Origin: Notospermus geniculatus
Taxonomy: Eukaryota > Nemertea > Pilidiophora > Heteronemertea > Lineidae
Reading direction: 5' to 3'
Length of the DNA stretch: 64,000 bases
Assembly: GCA_002633025.1 (NCBI GenBank)
Contig: NMRB01000042.1
Coordinates: forward strand, 384,925 to 448,924
A program made the translations under genes and the position numbers. How positions within the stretch are numbered: the stretch's first letter is position 1; each line of letters opens with the position of its first letter. The notes beneath the pieces are model-generated. The model made no database searches. It was not told the origin of the DNA and saw only the letters and a program-made list of their open reading frames with translations. Positions 55,391-64,000 of the stretch are shown in pieces.

Positions 55391-58379
55391 TATGGTTGGA
55401 AATTCAGGCATTTCCCTGAACAACTTTGTTGTAACCACTGGTTACTGGTTACATTTCATTCCCTTTCATGCCTAGGCCCTAGTAGGCCTAATCAGCATAA
55501 GTTTACTGGCGATGAAACACAAGAAATATGATATGAACATGATGAACACACAGTTGTTACAAGTAGCCTCAGGCCTACATACAATAGCTTGGTGAACATT
55601 GGTTACAACACGTACCCTTGTTACAAGCTATGTTTCACTGTGTTACTCTGGTTACGCTGGTTACATTGCTTACAACATGCTACTCTTGTTACAAGCTATG
55701 TTTCATTGTGTTGTTACTCTGGTTACATGGTTACATTGGTTACAGCACGCTACTCTTGTTACAAGATATGTTACTCTGGTTACGCTGGTTACATGGTTAC
55801 ATTGGTTACAGCACGCTACTCTTGTTACAAGATATGTTAGGCTACTCTGGTTATGCTGGTTACATGGTTACATTGGTTACAACATGCTACCCTTGTTACA
55901 AGCTATGTTTCGCTGTGTTACGCTGGTTATATGGTTACATTGGTTACAANTACAGGGTCAAAACCAGGAATCCGGGATCCGCCATGACAGCTCCTGTGTA
56001 TAATATAGTGTATTAGAAATTTAACCCCCTACTCTCCGTGGTAGGCCCCTATCATCGTCGCCCATCACCATCATCACTGTAGCTAGGCCTGGCTTTAGGG
56101 TAGCCTAGTGTCATACTGAGTCTGACTCTGAGACTAGACAGACTATACATATATGGTTGGAAATTCAGGCATTTCCCTGAACAACTTTGTTGTAACCACT
56201 GGTTACTGGTTACATTTCATTCCCTTTCATGCCTAGGCCCTAGTAGGCCTAATCAGCATAAGTTTACTGGCGATGAAACACAAGAAATATGATATGAACA
56301 TGATGAACACACAGTTGTTACAAGTAAGTAGCCTCAGGCCTACATATACAATAGCTTGGTGAACATTGGTTACAACACGTACCCTTGTTACAAGCTATGT
56401 TTCACTGTGTTATATACTCTGGTTACGCTGGTTACATTGGTTACAACATGCTACTCTTGTTACAAGCTATGTTTCATTGTGTTGTTACTCTGGTTACATG
56501 GTTACATTGGTTACAGCACGCTACTCTTGTTACAAGATATGTTACTCTGGTTACGCTGGTTACATGGTTACATTGGTTACAGCACGCTACTCTTGTTACA
56601 AGCTATGTTTCGCTGTGTTACGCTGGTTATATGGTTACATTGGTTACAACACGCTACCCTTGTTACAAGCTATGTTTCGTTGTGTTACTCTGGTTACATT
56701 GGTTACAACACCGGTACCCTTGTTACAAGATATATTTCGCTGTGTTACTCTGGTTATGCTAATTAATACATTGGTTACAACACGAACCACTGATCAGACT
56801 TGTCTAAGAGGGTACTGCTGGAGAAGGCCAAGATGGATGGGTCACCTGCCTAATCCCAGAGTGCCAGCTGCAGTTCTACGGTCATCTGGCGCGCTTCTCG
56901 CGGGAGGACCCACCGGATCCTGGCTGCTCGGGATCCAAGGGGGTGGGTGAGACCTGTGGGATGGCCGCGCATGACCTGGATTGCGCAGATGCGAGCATAC
57001 CTTGCGGAGTGGGGGATAAGCCCAGCGCAGGCCGGGGGATCTGGGGGATCGCCGGGAGGCTAAATTATTTTTTTCCCTGTGGAGACGTCTTGTAACAAGA
57101 GTAGCGTGTTGTAACCAATGTAACAAGTGAAACCAAAGTAATACAAAGAAACATATCTTGTAACAAGGGTAGCGTGTTGTAACCAATGTAACCATGTAAC
57201 CAGCGTAACACAGCGAAATATATCTTGTAACAAGAGTAGCGTGCTGTAACCAATGTAACCATGTAACCAGAGAGTAACAACAACACAAAACATAGCTTGT
57301 AACAAGGGTAGCATGTTGTAACCAATGTAACCATGTAACCAGCGTAACCAGAGTAACACAACGAAACAAAGCTTGTAACAAGGGTAGCGTACTGTAACCA
57401 ATGTAACCAGCGTAACCAGAGTAACACAACGAAACAAAGCTTGTAACAAGGGTAGCTTATTGTAACCAATGTAACCAGCGTAACCAGAGTAACACAGCGA
57501 AACATAGCTTGTAACAAGGGTAGCATGTTGTAACCAATGTAACCAGCGTAACCAGAGTAACACAACGAAACAAAGCTTGTAACAAGGGTAGCGTACTGTA
57601 ACCAATGTAACCAGCGTAGCCAGAGTAACACAACGAAACATAGCTTGTAACAAGGGTAGCGTGTTGTAACCAATGTAACCATGTAACCAGCGTAACACAG
57701 CGAAACATAGCTTGTAACAAGGGTAGCATGTTGTAACCAATGTAACCATGTAACCAGCGTAACCAGAGTAACACAATGGAACACAGCTTGTAACAGGTGT
57801 AGCATACTGTAACCAATGTAACCATGTAACCAGCGTAACCAGAGTAACCCAACGAAACATAGCTTGTAACAAGGGTATCGCATTGTAACCAATGTAACCA
57901 GTGTGACCAATGTAACCAGCGTTACCAGAGTAACCCAACGAAACATAGCTTGAATCATAGCTTGTAACAAGGGTATCGCATTGTAACCAATGTAACCAGT
58001 GTTACCAATGTAACCAGCGTTACCAGAGTAACCCAACGAAACATAGCTTGTAACAAGGGTAGCATACTGTAACCAATGTAACCAATGTAACCAGTGTAAC
58101 CCAACGAAACACAGCTTGTAACAGGGGTAGCATCTGTAACCTATGTAACCCAATGGAACCCGGGAATGAAACATAGCTTGTAACAAGGGTATCGCATTGT
58201 AACCAGTGTTACCAGCGTAACCAGCAAGCGTGGTTCAGTGTGTTCGGGTCTTATTCATTGTGTTTTAACATCTCCAGTAACTTTATCATGCTGATTACAC
58301 ATAAAACAGAATGAAATGTAACCAGTAACCAGTGGTTACAACAAAGTTGTTCAGGGAAATGCCTGAATTTCCAACCATA
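55391..58379. repeat. Large foldback element with GTTAC-rich tandem arrays in both arms
   Basis: Terminal sequence TATGGTTGGAAATTCAGGCA occurs in direct orientation at 55391 and 56152 and as its complement at 58360-58379. Inside it, tandem units with the words GGTTACATTGGTTACAACA, CTTGTTACAAGC and TATGTTTC run on the plus strand at 55590-55949 and 56360-56770, and on the minus strand at 57075-58210. The lone N at 55950 sits at the end of the first array. The long ORFs here (up to 373 codons, rich in VTLVTWLHWLQHATL) are stop-free because of the repeat and are not genes. The simplest unit is 56152-58379. Confidence 0.85.
56868..57060 (+). pseudogene. Fragment of a non-LTR retrotransposon C-terminal tail
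   Basis: Between the two tandem arrays, plus-strand frames read FYGHLARFSREDPP and, shifted by one frame, RILAARDPRGWVRP followed by GWPRMTWIAQMRAYLAEWG. This is the GHLAR..DP..RGW.RP.GRP..TW motif series I know from the end of non-LTR retrotransposon polyproteins. It is GC-rich, unlike its surroundings, and frameshifted, so it is a dead fragment carried in the loop of the foldback element. Confidence 0.5.
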
Positions 58380-58383
58380 TCTA

Positions 58384-58559
58384 CATTTACCCACAAGATG
58401 ATCACACGCGTCTAACTTTCCTGCGACTCAGTGTGGGAGGACAAAAGAAAGTGTTGAACAAATTCTAGACAAGCCTGCCTGATCGTTTAACTTTCCCTTT
58501 GTATTCTTGGGCTTACACGCAGGAAAGTTGTACGCGTGTGATTATCCTGCGGGTAAATG
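58384..58559. repeat. MITE with CATTTACCCRCARGAT ends
   Basis: A 176 bp element whose left end CATTTACCCACAAGATGATC and ACACGCGT..AACTTTCCTG are mirrored on the right end at 58559. It lies 5 bp from the outer end of the GTTAC foldback. Non-coding. Confidence 0.75.
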
Positions 58560-60074
58560 CCTCTGGTGAAGCACCATACAGAGATCAGACAATAGTTTTC
58601 TAGGCCTTTAACCTGTGTAATGCAGAAATTGTACGCTGATTAGGCTAAACACCCTTTATGAATATGGCCCTGTATATCTAAATACTCCGTTGCAATTCAG
58701 CTGAACAGCAGTTCCAGATCAGAACCGAATGCTACAACTAACAAGGCAGCTAAATTCCTCCATGATACAGAGTAAAATGAGGCTCGTGAAGCAATGAATT
58801 CTTCACTCTCAAATCGCACATAAGATTCAAACCAATCTTGAGAAGACTAGCCGCATGAAGATTCCTGAANCACCAACAAATTACCCATAAGGCAACAAAA
58901 CACTGGACGTAAACAAACAAAATGTAGATTTTCGTGGCCGACGAAAATACCCGTGATACATTTAAGAACAAGAAAACAATCACATATCAAAAGTAAAATA
59001 ATTTATTCTGAAGTACGCAGTCGCTCATTATGTATTGGTGTGTAATTTGTAAGAACCAGAAACAAACACCAAGTCTTTCAAAAACTTCCTCTAATCATGG
59101 ACCGTCTTCTATAAAGTACATACATGCAGGTCCACGGTTTGATCTTTCTTGAGTACCCTTTTGATCTTTCTTGAGTACCCTTTTGAGGATCCATGAGTCA
59201 CTATAGAGTCACCACTGTACAATGCAAGGTTTACTGTAAGTAGCATTTTACCAATCATGGTTTGACTACCTTCCCTTCCCCTGAACATGTATAAGTAACA
59301 ACATAGGATATACTAATTTTGGTTTGAGTATAAGGTCTTCACTGAGCATAAGTAACAACCTCCTTGGATAACATATAAGACAATTACCCCCTTCATTTAT
59401 TTGTGTTCGCAAGCATATTGTAAATACCGAACACCTATGATGTGGTTCATAAAATAAAACAAAAACAATAAAGAAAATTATACAATTTTCTCTTTAGATT
59501 AGTTCAGATCATTGTGTTGGAAGCTCAGCAATCAACGTCTTTTTATCCTAAAGGCCTCCAGGGGTTCTACTGAAATAATTTATTTTGTAGCCAAATCTGT
59601 AATTTTTTTAATTATTTTGAAGCTTTTTTCAACGATTCATTGTAATTCCTTTGAGAAATTTGTAGCCAATTGGTTATTTCCTTAGCCACTGAATAAAAAT
59701 AATAGCAAATGGCTACTGCCAGCAGAAACCCTGTAAAGGCCTCTCGTCACGTGAGTTTTCTTGTGCAAGTTGGCTCTCAATGGACAAATCCCCCACAGGT
59801 GCCCTGAGCTGTGTCACATAAAGAGCGAACTTGCACGAACTCTCACCTGAAGAGGTCCCTTACCAAATACAGTGGGACCTCCCTAAATGGACACCTCCGC
59901 CAGGACATCTCCTTGTTAAGGAAAGAAGAGTTCAGTCCCCCGTCTCTTTATCTTGACCTCTGTATTGAGCAGACCTCAATTAAGGACAGCGCCGGCAGTC
60001 CCAAAGTTGTCCTCAATCGATAGGTTCCACCATATGTGTGTTTTCAACAGCTTCCACCACAATGCCATCCTCGT
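58560..60074. other. 3' flank of JMJD8, no gene seen
   Basis: No exon was recognised. Contents: a single diverged end of the 30279-30404 foldback family near 58648, the lone N at 58870, a 23 bp tandem duplication (GATCTTTCTTGAGTACCC) at about 59139-59185, and minus-strand AATAAA candidates at 59002-59007 and 59579-59584. Confidence 0.45.
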
Positions 60075-62523
60075 TCAGCCAAGAAAGGTTGATATGAACA
60101 CACTTGTGTTGATGTTGAGTGTACTGTGCCACCACCACTGAGGGAAGTATATGACCTGAAAAGACAAGAAAAATATTTAGATATCCAAAGTACAAACAAA
60201 CAGGTTCATATCGTAACAACGGCAGTACACAGTGTTGTGCAAACTACCGGTACTTTTCAGACTTCGGACTCAGAAATGGGAAACAACGAACCTCATTTGG
60301 TCCAACTGTGCATTCCAATGGTTTTTTATCACTTGGTAGATTGGGATAATCCTCTACCAGCCAATGTAATGAAGTTTTATTTGGATTGAACTCTGGATTG
60401 ACATCTGGAGGGTAGAAAAACCACCTCTGAAAAATTCCAACAAAACATTTCATTCCTGAACATGTTCAAGCAATTTGGCATAAACTGGGAATCCAAGATG
60501 ATTTCCTGGCCATTTACTGGAAACAGAGAATAGATGTAACAATAGCCCACAGAAGTATTTAGATTGAAGTGGGGGATATCACCTCCAGGACTTATATACA
60601 TGTACTTCATGACAAAATCCCCTGACAGATCATCTGCAAAAGGTGACTACCTTGCTTCCATAAATTACTTCAGCAAATCCAGGCCCATGTCGATGGAAGG
60701 GAACCCCCGTACCAGCACCAGCAATACCAAAACTATACGCAGTAGTCAATCCGGGCAGACTGTATGGGGGTGGAATGTAAGTGTCGAAAAATTCTTGCCA
60801 GGCTGCATGGTCATTGTCACCAAACCAGTATAATGTTTCTGTAAAATTGAAAGAAGAATGGATTGTGTCAATGGCATCATGGTGCAAAGTTACGGCATTG
60901 CTTTGTTCTGTTTTCTACGTCTTTGGTAAAACTGCTTGCAGCGCTGCCATGTCAGGATGAAAAGTCAGGCAGGTCCCTCCTTAAACATCAGACTGACACC
61001 AGTTTCAAGGCCTTTTAAGTTATGACTTGAGAAACTCACCGTTTCCATATTTTTTCAATGATTGTGGTTTCATTTCATTGATATAATTGACCAGTTTTTG
61101 AGTATCTGAAACAAAAAGTTAACTGACACTAACCCCAGCCTGCTGCTTCTAGCACCAAGATTTAAAGATGAGCTCACTGAAGAAGTTTGGATCATTGGAA
61201 TTGCAAGTATCCATAAGGAAGCTTACATTTATCATAAGAATGTGTATTGGCAGTGCTCAGCACTATTGACTTTTCACCATATTTTTCTAGGAGGGTCCTC
61301 TTAGTAGCAAATCTTCTGAAAGCCTGAAATCAAAAAGAAAAGCAAGCTACATCATGTTATCAAATCAAAGACAGGGTGGGATAATCTCATGAAGTACTGG
61401 TAGGTTGACATGGTTGAACCCTAACAAACTTACAATGTTATCAGTTGCACCTCTTATGACAACAGGAGTTTTGTAAGCATATCTGAAAAACAAACAAGTC
61501 TTATACTCACTCACAAAACAATAAGAAACAGGTTATCACTCCACAAGTGAAAAAGTCACTCACAAAACGGAGGAACTAAACATATAAACAGCAAATATCA
61601 CATGAAGTTGAATGGCTTAATTCATCATGGATGCTTTGATGCTCATTCCAACGCCTGGCCCATGGTGATAAAGCGTGAGCATCCAGAGAAACCCTGATAA
61701 CCTCCGGATATGAGGTACTATGTGGTACATGGTCGTTGTTTTCCTCTAAGTTCACCTACCGCAACTCTGAAATATATGTGTATCAAATTGGGACTTACAG
61801 CCTTAAGAATTCCGTGCTACTTAAATCTGGACCCCTCACATCAATATTACATGGACCTGCCTTTGCAACTGCAGTCAATGGATCTGTGTACCTGAAGAAG
61901 ATGCGATTCGTGTGATTTTCATATGAATGAATTGAAGAGGCAATTTTTAACTACTGGTAGGCTAGTCAGCTCAATCGATAGAAAATAGAAGGCCAACATG
62001 TTACTTTTGCACAATATGACTCTGACTGAGGCCGACCAATATCTGCTAGGCCTGCCCTAGGTCTACATTTAGGCCTGCAGGATTCAGGGGTAGCGAGCAT
62101 AAAGAGGTCGTAACCCTACGTCAGGCCTAAACCAGGCGTAGTACAAGGGCCACAACGAGCACTACGCCTGGCCTACCCCTAGGCCAGACGTAGGGTTACG
62201 ACCCCTTTATGCTCGCTACCCCAGGTCTGTTAGTGTTGTCTTCACTGTCCATGTGTGTGGCTTTTGAAGTTTACCAAGTACTGAAAAGAATCACCAGGTG
62301 TCTCTACTGCTGCTAGGACGCAAACGTCTACATTTTGCTCATAAATGGCGAGTTACTGACAGGATTCCCAATGGATAGCCACGTTTCGCTACACATACCA
62401 TCCTCCATCATCATTTTCACCCTCCGATGTTAAAAATAGACAAATCAGCAGCAAAGTTATCGATAAATTAAGCATTTGGTTGAAGAATGAATGGAAAATA
62501 TTCCCACTTGCCGGTTCCGCCAT
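60075..62523 (-). CDS. JMJD8: JmjC domain-containing protein 8 (JMJD8)
   Basis: Minus-strand exons: 62399-62523, 61799-61891, 61434-61482, 61227-61323, 61040-61105, 60651-60838, 60292-60426 and 60075-60155. They give 834 bp, 277 aa, with all phases closed; human JMJD8 is about 264 aa. Residues about 17-36 form a hydrophobic signal segment (LNLSITLLLICLFLTSEG), followed by NDDGGW as in the family. Hallmarks are LYAYKTPVVIRGATDN, IVLSTANTHSY, LYWFGDNDHAAW, AYSFGIAGAGTGVPFHRHGP, FAEVIYG, RWFFYPPD, PLECTVGPNEV, and the end VIYFPQWWWHSTLNINTSVF. The FHRHG segment keeps the family H-x-H arrangement instead of the H-x-D of active JmjC oxygenases. JMJD8 is an endoplasmic-reticulum lumen protein. The start sits 297 bp from the ADPGK start on the other strand. 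Confidence 0.96.
62088..62221. repeat. Short foldback (134 bp) in JMJD8 intron 1
   Basis: The arm GGGTAGCGAGCATAAAGAGG continuing TCGTAACCCTACGT is mirrored almost perfectly, ending at 62221. The loop contains a second inverted pair (CCAGGCGTAGT / ACTACGCCTGG). Non-coding. Confidence 0.85.
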
Positions 62524-62819
62524 TTTGGAAGCGTTTCGTATCCACATCCAATCAATGGGGACCGCCAATACCCACTAGAACAAAGTCTCCTCACATTTTG
62601 GTTCCCGAAGCCACCGCTAGGGCTAGAAGGCTTCGGCTCTGGCCGCCATTTTGTTGCTGACGCCACTGTAACGGTCCATTTTCTGGTAAAATTTCATTCT
62701 CCTCCGGTCTACAAAACGGCGATTATTTTGACTTTTTGTTACAGATCTGCAACACAATGTTGGCATCTGCAAACTAGAAATCTTATAAATTTGTCATTTC
62801 ATGATTTAGTTAACCAGTT
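62524..62819. promoter_or_regulatory. Shared intergenic region of JMJD8 and ADPGK (bidirectional promoter)
   Basis: Only 296 bp separate the divergent start codons. The sequence includes GCCGCCATTTTG (62641-62652) and, on the opposite strand, CAAAATGGCGG spanning the JMJD8 start, both like the YY1-type core CAAAATGGCGGC seen near housekeeping starts. No TATA box was seen. The reading as one bidirectional promoter is inference from distance. Confidence 0.6.
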
Positions 62820-63968
62820 ATGTTTTCTAAAACACTTTTGATAGGTGTAGCAGTTATTGCTCTAGCCTATATCTACAAAGTTTGGTTTCAACAGCCTGCT
62901 GATTCCGTTGAAACAGCCATCATAAATGCATGGGAAAGTCAACTGAAAGCTCCAGCAAAAACTTTTCAAAGGGTAGTCATCGGGTAGGCATAAGAAAAAG
63001 CCGAATTAAAAAACTTGTCGGAAACCTATGATAGGTGTTAACCTTGTTGGACAGTGCCTGCCATCTGTCGTGTAGTGTGGCAGTGCCCTTCTATCTATTG
63101 TCTAGGCCTATCTCTGTCAACTCTGATGATGGAAAAAGAAGTAGGCTATCCTCATCTAGGATGGGGATGATGGATGGGGCGCATCCCCAGGCCCAACAGC
63201 AGCAGCCACAGCGCACAGGACATTATTGGTCTAGGCCGTTATGCACCCATGCCCACCGAATGATACAGCAGCAGCTGACAGTGGATGTCATGATGTGAGT
63301 GCTGATACAGACAACAGCCTTGACTAGGAGATTGGTTGTTTGCTGCTGTCAGGTGGTGTCATGATGTACCGTAATCATCTTGACTCATTGTGATTGTGAG
63401 CATATGCTCAGATGGTCATACTTCATACTATCTCAACCTTTTCCTCTTCAGACTCAACTCCAATGTCGACCTAATAGTGAATGGGCCTCAGTTTCTCCAA
63501 GCTCTTGAACTTAAAACAAATGGTGTGTACAAGGACCATCAAACCTTGACTTCAGTGGAACAAATCCAAGAAACATTTGCCAACTTTTTTCGGAAAGGTG
63601 CTGCTGTAGAAAGACCATTTGAGGACGGCAAATTATATCAGTATATTGTTGAAAAGGCTGGCAAGTTGAAAGATCATGAGGTAAATGCTCTACCACCATA
63701 CTAAATCAGTAACAAATGACAGGAAATGTATGCTAATCAACAGTTTGCTTCAGCAAATTGTTTGGTGAAATCGCTAGTGATGCAATCTATGTGTTTCTAA
63801 TACCATGAATTATGGCTCCTGTTCATCTTATAAATTCTTCATTTCAGAATTTCTGGAACTTTTTTCTGTTGTTTTAAAGTGGACTCCTTCTTTGTATTCC
63901 AGTGGTACATTGGTGGCAATGCAGCATTGATGGCGGAAACTGTTGCTTCAAAATTTCCATTAGCAAAG
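62820..63968 (+). CDS. ADPGK: ADP-dependent glucokinase, N-terminal part (cut by window end)
   Basis: Exons 62820-62983, 63452-63680 and 63903-63968 are in phase and give the first 153 residues; the gene continues past the window. Residues 1-25 form a hydrophobic N-terminal anchor or signal (TLLIGVAVIALAYIYKVWF). Then come AAW/NAWE-like and RVVIGLNSNVDLIVNG, where human ADPGK has RVAVGVNACVDVVLSG. KDHQTLTSVEQIQETFANFF, KGAAVERPF and WYIGGNAALMAETVASKFPL follow; the GGNAAL segment is a hallmark of the ADP-dependent sugar kinase fold. The enzyme phosphorylates glucose with ADP and in animals is associated with the endoplasmic reticulum. The start Met opens the hydrophobic segment; no upstream in-frame Met fits better. 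Confidence 0.93.
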
Positions 63969-64000
63969 GTAAGCCCCTTATATCTAAACTTTACTCTTTG

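Noticed and set aside
55590-58210. Long ORFs on both strands (up to 373 codons) rich in VTLVTWLHWLQHATL
   Set aside because: They arise from tandem GTTAC units that lack stops in several frames; the same text appears in three frames and both strands, with no family resemblance.

Overview
This is animal nuclear DNA, not bacterial. Short coding exons are split by GT..AG introns of 0.1 to 8 kb, genes are sparse, and small inverted-repeat elements are very dense. The text is saturated with the palindromic words AGGCCT, TACATGTA and ACCGGT, a style I associate with marine invertebrates. The encoded proteins resemble vertebrate orthologs closely. I infer a marine invertebrate, deuterostome or lophotrochozoan; the species cannot be read from the window. 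Several lone N bases and one 60-base N run show a draft scaffold, and at least one lone N sits at what looks like an unmerged contig overlap.

Layout. 1-16.5 kb: nudE/NDEL1 (dynein regulator), plus strand, 9 or 10 coding exons. 16.5-22.1 kb: ZNF598 (ribosome-collision ubiquitin ligase), minus strand, 6 exons, tail to tail with NDEL1. 22.1-23.7 kb: divergent intergenic region with an AT-rich foldback element. 23.7-36.5 kb: a synaptogyrin gene, plus strand. Its exons 2 and 3 are present twice, and its last exon has a one-base frameshift. 36.5-42.2 kb: no coding signal. 42.2-45.0 kb: an unassigned ankyrin-repeat protein, minus strand, 5 exons. 45.0-51.4 kb: intergenic, with GC-rich foldback elements. 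51.4-54.3 kb: metaxin-1-like mitochondrial import factor, minus strand, first exon not found. 54.3-58.6 kb: repeats, mainly a large foldback built of GTTAC-rich tandem units on both strands. 60.0-62.5 kb: JMJD8, minus strand, 8 exons. 62.8 kb to the end: ADP-dependent glucokinase (ADPGK), plus strand, head to head with JMJD8 and cut by the window end.

The genes are ordinary housekeeping and vesicle genes with no evident shared pathway; only the JMJD8-ADPGK pair suggests shared promoter control. The most interesting material is (a) the duplicated synaptogyrin exon pair, whose amino-acid changes fall only in the predicted vesicle-lumen loops, (b) a 483 bp hairpin transposon seen beside its own empty site, and (c) the large foldback with tandem-repeat arms around a retrotransposon tail. 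Exon borders were placed by hand from homology, reading phase and GT/AG sites; no alignment program was run.
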